19,283 bases of DNA from an uncultured Desulfovibrio sp. (GTDB lineage: Bacteria > Desulfobacterota > Desulfovibrionia > Desulfovibrionales > Desulfovibrionaceae): assembly GCA_900553065.1 (NCBI GenBank), contig USBZ01000035.1:1-19283 (forward strand), in the 5' to 3' direction. Shown one piece after another: positions 13,309-19,283 of the stretch. The notes below the pieces were generated by a model. The model was not told the DNA's origin. It saw only the letters and a program-made list of their open reading frames with translations, and did not search any database. Both the position numbers and the translations under genes were made by a program. Positions within the stretch are counted from its first letter, which is position 1; each line of letters starts with the position of its first letter.

Positions 13309-13337
13309 ACGCCCCCTGCCGAGGGGCGTTATTTTTT
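13309..13337 (+). terminator. Rho-independent terminator of the mod operon
   Basis: ACGCCCC (13309-13315) pairs perfectly with GGGGCGT (13323-13329) around a 7-nt loop, followed by TATTTTTTC. Confidence 0.88.
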
Positions 13338-13361
13338 CAAAAAAAGAAAAATTTTTCCTGA

Positions 13362-13378
13362 TGTAAGGAGCCTGTAAG
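13362..13378 (+). promoter_or_regulatory. Direct-repeat operator upstream of ygiW (OmpR/QseB-type)
   Basis: TGTAAG occurs at 13362-13367 and 13373-13378, an 11-bp period with a 5-bp spacer. Read on the other strand it is CTTACA-N5-CTTACA, close in form to the CTTAA-N5-CTTAA box of PmrA/QseB-family regulators. It lies 74 bp before the ygiW ATG, a normal place for an activator site. In enterobacteria QseB controls ygiW-qseBC, so autoregulation by the regulator encoded at 13955 is likely. Confidence 0.55.
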
Positions 13379-13451
13379 TTTCCGGTGCTTTACTGACCTC
13401 AACTGGAAAAGGTTACCACAATAAACAACATATACGTTTCCGGAGGAAACC

Positions 13452-13895
13452 ATGACTATGCATCCCATTACCCTCACCCGAAAGAATCTCCCCGCCCTTT
13501 CCCGCCGCACCTCCCGCCTGCCGCTTGCTCTCAGCGCCGCGCTCGCCCTCATGCTCACCCTCGGCGTTTCCAGCGCCCTTGCCAAGGGGCCGGACGGAGG
13601 CTACACCCAGAGAAACGGCGGTTACACCGGCCCCGGTCCTGCCATCAATACCGTTGAACAGGCCAAGGACATGCGCGACGATGCCCACGTGGCTCTCAGA
13701 GGCCGCATCACCCAGCACCTCGGCGGAAAGCACTATGTTTTCCAGGATGAAACCGGCACCATCAACGTGGATATCGACGACAAGCACTGGCGCGGTCAGA
13801 GCGTCGGCCCCAACGACGTGGTGGAAATCTACGGCGAAGTGGAAAAGGACTGGCACGAACTGGAAATAGACGTTGACCGCATCGTCAAGAAGTAG
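13452..13895 (+). CDS. ygiW: YgiW/YdeI-family periplasmic OB-fold (BOF) stress protein
   Basis: The protein has 147 residues. A long signal peptide (about 1-44, arginine-rich n-region, cleavage after SSALA) sends it to the periplasm. The mature part contains the BOF domain (PF04076, about 65-146): TVEQAKDMRDDAHVALRGRI, then HYVFQDETGTINVDID, and DVVEIYGEVEKD near the end. This is the single-domain OB fold of E. coli YgiW, a small protein implicated in tolerance to cationic stress and oxidants. GGAGG lies 5 nt before the ATG. It sits directly upstream of qseB-qseC, the same order as in E. coli, so it is probably a target and perhaps a periplasmic partner of that two-component system. A perfect 13-bp hairpin separates it from qseB. 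Confidence 0.88.
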   Translation: MTMHPITLTRKNLPALSRRTSRLPLALSAALALMLTLGVSSALAKGPDGGYTQRNGGYTGPGPAINTVEQAKDMRDDAHVALRGRITQHLGGKHYVFQDETGTINVDIDDKHWRGQSVGPNDVVEIYGEVEKDWHELEIDVDRIVKK

Positions 13896-13902
13896 GAAAA
13901 CG

Positions 13903-13934
13903 CCGGCGCATTTCCTTCCCCGGAAATGCGCCGG
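13903..13934 (+). repeat. Perfect 13-bp hairpin between ygiW and qseB
   Basis: The arm at 13903-13915 (CCGGCGCATTTCC) pairs perfectly with 13922-13934 around a 6-nt loop (TTCCCC). No T-run follows; AAAAGC leads into the qseB ribosome-binding site 9 bp later. It is more likely an mRNA stability or processing element that uncouples the levels of ygiW and qseBC than a true terminator. Confidence 0.7.
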
Positions 13935-13954
13935 AAAAGCACAAGGGGAGATCC

Positions 13955-14614
13955 ATGCGCATTCTTCTGATCGAGGATGATGTTCTCATAGGCAACGGTC
14001 TTAAAATGGGACTTCCGGCTCTGGGTTTCGCCGTAGACTGGTTTCAGGACGGCACGCTGGGGCAGAAGGCCCTTTCTTCGGCGGAATACGACGCCGCCAT
14101 CCTCGATCTCGGTCTGCCCGGCATGGACGGACTCGACATACTGAAAAGCTGGCGAAGTTCAGGAAGCGACATCCCTGTTCTGATTCTTACGGCAAGGGAT
14201 GCCATCAGCCAGCGTGTGGAAGGCCTGAATCTCGGCGCGGACGACTATCTCGGCAAGCCCTTTGATCTGGATGAGGTGGCGGCCAGACTTCGCGCTCTTG
14301 TCCGCCGCAGACACGGGGTGACAAGCCATCAGCTCGTCCACGGCGCCGTCAGCTTCGATCCGCTGACAAGAACCGTATCCCTGAACGGACAGCCTGTCGC
14401 TCTGGGGCAGAAGGAAGTCATGCTCGTGGAGCTGCTTCTTCTGAACAGGCAAAGCGTTCTTTCCCGCAGCGCCATTGAGGAAAAGCTGTATCCCTGGGGC
14501 GAGGAAGTCAGCAGCAACTCCGTGGAAGTACTGGTTCACCGCATACGCCGAAAACTGGGAAGCGGCTTCATCAAAACCGTTCATGCCGTAGGATACACCC
14601 TGGGAGAATCCTGA
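13955..14614 (+). CDS. qseB: OmpR-family response regulator, QseB-like
   Basis: The protein has 219 residues. The receiver domain (1-115) has all the functional residues: acidic pair E7-D8-D9, phosphoacceptor D51 in ILDLGLPGMDG, T79 and K101 in GKPFD. The winged-helix DNA-binding domain (about 125-217) ends with VEVLVHRIRRKLG and IKTVHAVGYTLG. The overall form is that of QseB/PmrA. AAGGGGAG lies 4 nt before the ATG. The stop codon shares one base with the start of the kinase gene (TGATG). It should be phosphorylated by the QseC-like kinase encoded next and probably binds the TGTAAG direct repeat upstream of ygiW. Confidence 0.92.
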   Translation: MRILLIEDDVLIGNGLKMGLPALGFAVDWFQDGTLGQKALSSAEYDAAILDLGLPGMDGLDILKSWRSSGSDIPVLILTARDAISQRVEGLNLGADDYLGKPFDLDEVAARLRALVRRRHGVTSHQLVHGAVSFDPLTRTVSLNGQPVALGQKEVMLVELLLLNRQSVLSRSAIEEKLYPWGEEVSSNSVEVLVHRIRRKLGSGFIKTVHAVGYTLGES

Positions 14615-16155
14615 TGTCACCCTGCCCTGCCCGACTGAAAAAAACGGCTGCCGGAGCAGCGGCAATTCTGCTTCGCGCCTTCCGCCTGCTGAAAAAACTC
14701 CTGCCCGCCGTAAGTATTCGGGCAGGGAGCCTCGCCGGTTCGGCATGGGGGCGCATCATGGCTCTGCCCGTAAGCCGCAGGAGTCTGCGACTCAGGCTGA
14801 GCCTGTTCTTTTCCCTTTTCATGCTCGTCGCCTGGCTTACCGCGGCGCTCTTTGCCTGGCACATCTGCCGTGACTACATCAACGAGTTTTTCGACTCCCA
14901 GCAGATGCTCGTCACCAGAACGCTTGCCGTGGCCGATCTGACGCGCCCCCCGGAAAAACTGCCACGCATCGAGGCCATGCTTCCCGGCGTCAAAAAACAT
15001 TCCTTCGGCGATCTGGAAGAGGAAGCCATCTCCTTTGCGGTCTTCTCCCGTGACGGCACGCTGCTGCTTGCCGACAGTAAAAATGCTCAGCGCTTTCCGT
15101 TCGAAGATCAGCGCCGGGGCTTCGTCAACGTGCCGCTGCACGGCAAGGACGATATGTGGCGCATTCTGTGGATGAACTCCAGCGACGGAAACCATGTCAT
15201 CGCCGTAGGTCAGGAGCTGGACTACCGGCAGGACATGGCGCTGGAAATGCTGGAAGGCCAGATTATTCCGTGGCTGCTGCTCATTCCCGTTCTTCTGGCA
15301 GGTCTTTTCATCATTCTGACCAGAGAACTGGCCCCGCTTCATTCCATTGCCGACAAACTGCGCTCCCGCACGCCTGAGGATACCACGCCGCTGGATCTGC
15401 AGCGTCTGCCGTCGGAAGTGCTGCCCATGGCCGAATCCCTGAACGGATTCTTCATCCGCACCAGAGACATGCTGACTCGGGAGCGTTCCTTCATTTCCGA
15501 TGCGGCGCATGAGCTGCGCACCCCCCTGGCAGGACTTCGTATTCAGGCCCAGGTAGCGGCGCAGCCGGGCCTTGACGGGGAAACCCGCATGGCGGCCCTG
15601 TCCTTCCTCAGACAGGGCATCGACCGCTGCTCGCGCCTCATCGACCAGCTGCTCGCCCTTTCCAGACTCGAGGCGAACTACGCGGAAGGCCGGGTTCCGC
15701 AGAATGACCTTACCCCGGTAAACTGGACACAGCTTCTGGAAGACTATCTGCCGGACTACCGTCCCCGTCTCGAAGCCGAGGGCATCCGTCTGGAATCCCG
15801 GATAAGTTCTCTGAAAAACGATGTACCGGGCAATCCTACGCTGCTCTCCATGCTTCTGCGCAACCTTCTGGAAAACGCGGCATCCTATACGACGAAGGGC
15901 GGTCTCATCCGGGTTACGCTGGAAGAGCATCATCTCACCGTGCAGAACGACTGCGCGCCTCTTCCCGACGAGTATATCTCACGCCTCGGCGAACGATTCT
16001 TCCGCCCGCCGGGACAGACCAGAAACGGCAGCGGACTGGGACTTTCCATCGTCAGACGCATTGCCGCCATCCACGGATTCCCTCTGGACATCGGGGTGGA
16101 ACCGGAGGCCCCCGGATTCTCGGAATGCTCATTCCGAGTTTCGCTGAGCTGGTAA
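14614..16155 (+). CDS. qseC: Membrane sensor histidine kinase, QseC-like
   Basis: The protein has 513 residues. Two membrane helices (about 60-83 and 222-242) bracket a periplasmic sensor region of about 135 residues. A HAMP-like linker follows, then the H-box SFISDAAHELRTPLAGLRIQ with the phosphorylated H299. The ATPase domain has N-box LLRNLLENAASY, GERFFRPPGQ (typical of QseC) and G2 box NGSGLGLSIVRRI. The expected G1 box DNGPG is replaced by NDCAP (445-449). The start at 14614 overlaps qseB by one base and has GGAG 7 nt upstream. It adds about 48 basic residues before the usual N-terminus, so an internal ATG at 14758 is possible. The signal it senses is unknown. Confidence 0.88.
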   Translation: MSPCPARLKKTAAGAAAILLRAFRLLKKLLPAVSIRAGSLAGSAWGRIMALPVSRRSLRLRLSLFFSLFMLVAWLTAALFAWHICRDYINEFFDSQQMLVTRTLAVADLTRPPEKLPRIEAMLPGVKKHSFGDLEEEAISFAVFSRDGTLLLADSKNAQRFPFEDQRRGFVNVPLHGKDDMWRILWMNSSDGNHVIAVGQELDYRQDMALEMLEGQIIPWLLLIPVLLAGLFIILTRELAPLHSIADKLRSRTPEDTTPLDLQRLPSEVLPMAESLNGFFIRTRDMLTRERSFISDAAHELRTPLAGLRIQAQVAAQPGLDGETRMAALSFLRQGIDRCSRLIDQLLALSRLEANYAEGRVPQNDLTPVNWTQLLEDYLPDYRPRLEAEGIRLESRISSLKNDVPGNPTLLSMLLRNLLENAASYTTKGGLIRVTLEEHHLTVQNDCAPLPDEYISRLGERFFRPPGQTRNGSGLGLSIVRRIAAIHGFPLDIGVEPEAPGFSECSFRVSLSW

Positions 16156-16167
16156 TCCCTCTCCATC

Positions 16168-16211
16168 AAGCGCTGCTTACTGCAATAGTCTGCAAGGCAG
16201 CGCTTTTTTAT
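16168..16211 (+). terminator. Rho-independent terminator after qseC
   Basis: AAGCGCTGC (16168-16176) pairs perfectly with GCAGCGCTT (16197-16205), followed by a T-run (TTTTTATT). The 20-nt loop contains a smaller TGCA/TGCA pairing. Confidence 0.88.
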
Positions 16212-16625
16212 TCCATTTTTTGTCATTTTGCAGCGTTAACATCGTGATTTTTTCATAAAAAACATATTTTCGCAGGAATAATCCGCGAAAAATCTCCATT
16301 TTTACAGTCCAAGCATCCATCAAAAACAGCCAATGCAGGAATGTTCTGCGCTAAAAACATGGTGCTTGAACGGTAAGCACATAGGCTCGTGCTATCTTTC
16401 AAATTGTAACATATGCTTGACTTTTGGCATCATTTAAAGAACTGATAAAAATATGTTAACAGCTCAAGTTGTTCTATCATAACTTCTGTTACTTATTATC
16501 TGAAAAACAATTACTATACAAAATAAACATAATTTGATAAGATTTATATTAATTTTATAGATTAAAAACCATAATAAACCATATTTTTTCCTATATAACA
16601 GTAAAAATACTTTTATATTGATCAT
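16212..16625. other. AT-rich non-coding stretch with several hairpins
   Basis: About 410 bp lie between two converging terminators, strikingly AT-rich compared with the rest of the window. I find no credible gene. The first half holds three hairpins: TTTTCGC-a-GG with CC-GCGAAAA (16267-16291), GCAG with CTGC (16335-16349), and GTGCTT with AAGCAC (16362-16380). The second half, to about 16620, is a low-complexity A/T tract without evident repeats. It may hold a small RNA or be a remnant of acquired DNA; no clear promoter could be assigned. Confidence 0.45.
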
Positions 16626-16672
16626 AAAAAAACGCCGATACCGTTTCTCTTTCAAGAAATACGGCATCAGCG
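16626..16672 (-). terminator. Terminator of the orphan response regulator (minus strand)
   Basis: Read on the minus strand, CGCTGATGCCGTATTTC pairs with GAAACGGTATCGGCG (two G-U pairs, one bulge) and is followed by a run of seven T residues at 16632-16626. It ends the gene that stops at 16701. Confidence 0.85.
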
Positions 16673-16700
16673 CCTATACAAGGAGGAAAACTCAAAACCG

Positions 16701-17411
16701 CTAAGGCATGTTCGTCAAACGAAAACCAATACGCGGAACTGTTTTCAAAATGGGCTTATTCTGCTGTTCCAGTCGGGAACGCAATGTATGAATATAGGTA
16801 CGGAGTGCGTCACTATTGGGAGGAGTATCGCCATAAAGTTCACTCTGCAGTTCACTTCGGCTGACGACATTGGGAGCCGACTTCATGAGACGAGCTAAAA
16901 TGGTAAATGCCATAGGAGGCAGATGAAGATTATTACCATCACAGGTGACGGTATGCTTTTGCAAATCGAGCTCTATTCCTGCCCAGGTCAGTCGGTCTGA
17001 AGCGAAATGTGCCTTTGCAAGGCGTATGGCTGCAAGAACTCTTGCCTCAAGCTCCAGAAGATGCAGAGGACTGGTTACGATATCATCGGCACCGCAGTTC
17101 AAATAGCGCGGCAGATTTTCCAAAGTATTCTCGGGAACCAGCAGAATGATGGGACAGCTGACCCGGTCTATGCGGAGGCAGGTATAAAGAGGGATGCCAT
17201 TAAGATCCGTAAACTGCGCATCTATAATAAGCGCGTCATAAGAGGATGTCTTAAGGCAGTTTCTGACCTCTTCACTGTCCACGGCACTGTCAAGCTGATA
17301 GCCCATTGGCTCCAGATACGAAAAAATATTTCTCATCACCGCTGTATCGGAGGTGGCGATAAGCAGATGAAGATCAGGAACAGAAAGCTGTTTTTTCAGG
17401 CTGTATAGCAT
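16701..17411 (-). CDS. Orphan OmpR-type regulator with degenerate receiver
   Basis: The protein has 236 residues. The N-terminal part (about 13-130) is a receiver-like domain and the C-terminal part (about 140-235) an OmpR winged helix, with LRTYIHTLRSRLEQ and LKTVPRIGFRL as recognition helix and wing. The candidate phosphoacceptor D64 remains (LIIDAQFTDLNG). The acidic pair is reduced to TSD (20-22), the switch Thr/Ser position reads LVPEN, and the conserved lysine is replaced (VTSPLH in place of xxKPF). It may therefore act without phosphorylation. No kinase gene is adjacent. Base composition is lower in GC than the neighbouring metabolic genes. The start at 17411 has only a weak GAGAG upstream. 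It is divergent from a small Cro/C1-type gene across a 178-bp gap holding a palindrome. Confidence 0.82.
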   Translation of the reverse strand: MLYSLKKQLSVPDLHLLIATSDTAVMRNIFSYLEPMGYQLDSAVDSEEVRNCLKTSSYDALIIDAQFTDLNGIPLYTCLRIDRVSCPIILLVPENTLENLPRYLNCGADDIVTSPLHLLELEARVLAAIRLAKAHFASDRLTWAGIELDLQKHTVTCDGNNLHLPPMAFTILARLMKSAPNVVSRSELQSELYGDTPPNSDALRTYIHTLRSRLEQQNKPILKTVPRIGFRLTNMP

Positions 17412-17528
17412 AGAGCAGCTCTCAGATCGTTTTTTGTTTTATGAATGGAGGAACGAGCTGCAGGAACTTGACCGGATAAGGACAGCGAGCCCAGACACAT
17501 CCGGTGCTTATTGGCCTTATGTCCATTC

Positions 17529-17550
17529 ATACTAGGTTATGGCCTAGTAT
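17529..17550. promoter_or_regulatory. Palindromic operator candidate, ATACTAGG-N6-CCTAGTAT
   Basis: An 8-bp perfect inverted repeat with a 6-bp spacer lies 39 bp before the ATG of the Cro/C1-type gene, in the divergent gap. The symmetry and size suit a dimeric HTH protein, and autoregulation by the adjacent gene product is the simplest reading. CCATTCATA overlaps its left edge (17523-17531) and recurs in inverted orientation at 17440-17448, upstream of the other divergent gene. No strong -35/-10 pair was found in this gap. Confidence 0.6.
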
Positions 17551-17589
17551 CCGTCAAGAGCTCCCGACTTCTCCCCAAACGGAGGTTGT

Positions 17590-17835
17590 ATGCCTATTAT
17601 CAGTAATCTCGGAATAATAATGAAAAAAAAGAATATGACCTATGAAGATCTGCAACTTTTGTCACAGGTTGCTCCCGACACCATCGCCAGAGCACGAGAC
17701 GGCAGAATCTCCACATGCAAGCTGGCAACACTGGAAAAACTGGCCTGTGCACTTGATGTCGATATCTGTCAATTGTTCCGGCATATACGAACCGCAGAGG
17801 GGGTATCCATGCAAGGCGGGCATCAGCCCTCTTAG
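17590..17835 (+). CDS. Small Cro/C1-type (XRE) helix-turn-helix protein
   Basis: The protein has 81 residues and is a single HTH domain (about 5-66): MKKKNMTYEDLQLLSQVAPD, then TIARARDGRISTCKLATLEKLACALDVDICQLF. The second part contains the recognition helix and the typical LEKLAxALDVD ending. It lacks any sensor domain. GGAGG at 17581-17585 precedes the ATG by 4 nt; an alternative ATG at 17620 would remove ten residues and has a poorer site. It is divergent from the degenerate-receiver regulator and converges on the porin gene. It probably binds the palindrome at 17529-17550. Proteins of this size occur both as phage or plasmid-type repressors and as chromosomal regulators. Confidence 0.82.
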   Translation: MPIISNLGIIMKKKNMTYEDLQLLSQVAPDTIARARDGRISTCKLATLEKLACALDVDICQLFRHIRTAEGVSMQGGHQPS

Positions 17836-17852
17836 GTTACAAAAGCTGATAC

Positions 17853-17884
17853 TAAAACGGGAGAGGACTTGCATCCTCTCCCGT
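17853..17884 (-). terminator. Terminator of the porin gene (minus strand)
   Basis: A perfect 11-bp stem, ACGGGAGAGGA (17857-17867) with TCCTCTCCCGT (17874-17884), has a 6-nt loop. On the minus strand it is followed by TTTTAG, so it ends porin transcription. On the plus strand no T-run follows, although the stem could still protect the end of the Cro/C1-type transcript. Confidence 0.85.
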
Positions 17885-17925
17885 GTAAACCGGTTCAGTT
17901 CAACACGGGGCAGCCCCGTATCGAA

Positions 17926-19283
17926 TTAGAACTTGTAGGCGAAGCTGAGAGCGGCGCTCCAGGCGTCTTCGTCAACCTTCTTGAGGCCAGCATGATCGTC
18001 CTTATCAAAGTCGTTGATGATGTAGGCGAGCTGCAGGTTGGCGGCCAGGTTCTTGTAGATCATGTAGGTGTTGTCGAGGTTGAATTCGACAGCAGTATCA
18101 GAATTCGTCATGTAAACGATGGGATTCTCATTCAGAGAGTTGGCATCGCTGTTGGTGCCCTTCCACAGGGTCACGGTGAAGGCGTGGGTCAGATCTTCAA
18201 GGAAGCTGACGTCTTCGATACCGGCCTGAACGCCCCAGGTGCCGGCGATGTTGTGGTGACCAACGACCTGAGGATCATACAGGCCGTATTCGTTGGGGGT
18301 CAGGCTGAAGGTAGGATGGAAACGGCCACCGAGAGTGGGGATCCAGCCCTGCTTGGCATACTGAGCGTCACGGTCGTCACCGGAGCCGTACCAGGCGCCC
18401 AGAACGGGGGTACCATAAGCGGTCTTGTAGGAAGCCTTGGCCTGCACATACCAGCCGGAACGGTCGTTCCAGACATTGTCAGCGCTGTCAAGATTGGCCA
18501 GACCATAGGCACCGGAGAGCTTCAGCGTGAAGGGATCGAAGTAGCTCAGGGTAGAGGTCACGCCGAACCAGTAGGCGTTGCCGGAAGCAGCGAGGCCACC
18601 ATCCTTGCCAGCGGGGCCGTCCTGAACCACGGAACCCTGATCAAAGGCACCATACGCAACATAGGGGGTCACGGCAAAGCCGTCGAACTTCATGGCAGCG
18701 GAGGCAGCGAACATATCAGCCTTGGGAGTGAGGCTGGTGTCATTGTTACCAGCGGAGACAGCCTCTTCAACATCATCATACACGCCATAGCCAGCGCGCA
18801 CCCAGAAGGCGGTCACGTCGAGCCATTCGGTCACGGGGCTGGAGAGCACCACGCCGTCACGGCTGTTCAGGCCGGGATGCATGATGGCGTTCTTGCCGAA
18901 AGCGTCGGTGGGAAGACCAACAAGCTGCTTACCCATACGAACCTTGACGGTAGTGTTGGGGATCATCCAGTCGACATAAGCCTGACGAACGCCGAGCTTG
19001 GTCTTGGCGTTGTTGTTGGTGCCCCAGTCATAAGAGGTATTGTCATGTTCACCGATACCGGCCTGCAGCTGCACATAGCCGGAGAGATCTTCGGAAGCGG
19101 TGAAGGTCATGCCGAGACGGAAGCGCTGACCGGCGCCGTCAAAGTTGTCGCCGGAAACGAGACGCTGACCGGAGATGAAGGTGAACACATATTCGCCGTC
19201 CATCTTCACGTCCACAGCGGACGCAGGAGCGGAAGCGGCAACAACCATGCCGGCAGCCAGAAGAAGAGTAGCAAGCTTTTTCA
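17926..19283 (-). CDS. Outer-membrane homotrimeric porin (Desulfovibrio type), start codon cut by window edge
   Basis: The frame covers 452 residues if the start codon is ATG, with its A just outside the window: the last two bases read TG on the minus strand, followed by the codons for KKLATLLLAAG. An ORF finder would start at the internal Met codon at 19248, which is in the signal peptide. The signal peptide (1-23, cleavage after APASA) exports the protein, and the mature chain begins VDVKMDGEYVF. Alternating aromatic and polar strands, Asp/Asn/Gly-rich turns and a terminal FAYKF with C-terminal phenylalanine show a beta-barrel assembled by BAM. It matches the general porin that dominates the outer membrane of Desulfovibrionaceae. 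The very uniform codon choice suggests high expression. Its promoter lies outside the window. Confidence 0.9.
   Translation of the reverse strand, partial: KKLATLLLAAGMVVAASAPASAVDVKMDGEYVFTFISGQRLVSGDNFDGAGQRFRLGMTFTASEDLSGYVQLQAGIGEHDNTSYDWGTNNNAKTKLGVRQAYVDWMIPNTTVKVRMGKQLVGLPTDAFGKNAIMHPGLNSRDGVVLSSPVTEWLDVTAFWVRAGYGVYDDVEEAVSAGNNDTSLTPKADMFAASAAMKFDGFAVTPYVAYGAFDQGSVVQDGPAGKDGGLAASGNAYWFGVTSTLSYFDPFTLKLSGAYGLANLDSADNVWNDRSGWYVQAKASYKTAYGTPVLGAWYGSGDDRDAQYAKQGWIPTLGGRFHPTFSLTPNEYGLYDPQVVGHHNIAGTWGVQAGIEDVSFLEDLTHAFTVTLWKGTNSDANSLNENPIVYMTNSDTAVEFNLDNTYMIYKNLAANLQLAYIINDFDKDDHAGLKKVDEDAWSAALSFAYKF

Noticed and set aside
14617..15933. Minus-strand open frame of 438 codons opposite qseC
   Set aside because: It is a shadow of a kinase gene with H-, N- and G2-boxes.
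16464..16667. Small minus-strand frame (67 codons) encoding a hydrophobic, Lys/Ile-rich peptide
   Set aside because: Its start lies inside the terminator of the response regulator, it has no ribosome-binding site, and the composition follows from the A/T tract.
19246..19248. Internal ATG as the porin start
   Set aside because: It would remove the positively charged start of the signal peptide. The frame continues to the window edge, where TG of the true start codon is visible.
1..19283. CRISPR arrays, tRNA/rRNA genes, insertion sequences, attachment sites
   Set aside because: No regularly spaced repeats, tRNA-like cloverleaf, transposase or paired terminal repeats were found on reading the window.

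Overview
The window looks like a chromosomal stretch from a sulfate/sulfite-reducing member of the Desulfovibrionaceae (Desulfovibrio, Bilophila or Mailhella-like). Most of it is GC-rich, and it carries a Desulfovibrio-type homotrimeric porin, a DUF1538/PII-like pair, a molybdate ABC operon with a DUF364 gene, and a ygiW-qseB-qseC cluster. The assignment rests on protein families and gene order only; no rRNA or tRNA gene is present to confirm it.

Layout. (1) 1-2256: the tail of an unrecognised gene, then cysteine synthase and serine O-acetyltransferase, which together make cysteine from serine, ending at a UUCG-capped terminator. (2) 2322-4244: gpsA (glycerol-3-phosphate dehydrogenase) converging, with a 3-bp gap, on an AraC-type regulator. 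The regulator is divergent from a TauE/SafE (YfcA-like) permease at 4472-5236. (3) 5262-7524: a promoter with a palindrome lying across its spacer drives a two-repeat DUF1538 membrane protein and a tandem PII-like protein. The second PII-like domain has its own Shine-Dalgarno and in-frame ATG. (4) 7552-9052: an ArsR-type repressor with its operator, and a permease divided into two homologous half-size genes. (5) 9156-9737: a lone phnN. (6) 9906-13337: a promoter, a roughly 130-nt structured leader that resembles a molybdenum/tungsten cofactor (Moco) riboswitch, then modA, modB, modC and a DUF364 gene, closed by a terminator. (7) 13362-16211: an OmpR-type direct repeat, ygiW, qseB, qseC and a terminator. 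(8) 16212-17884: an AT-rich segment with a non-coding, hairpin-rich stretch, an orphan response regulator with a degenerate receiver, a palindromic operator candidate and a small Cro/C1-type regulator. (9) 17853-19283: the porin on the minus strand, missing only the first base of its start codon.

The points most worth following up are the DUF1538/tandem-PII operon, which looks like a membrane transporter with a dedicated PII-type regulator, and the riboswitch-led mod operon that carries DUF364. After these come the split permease and the AT-rich segment at 16.2-17.9 kb.
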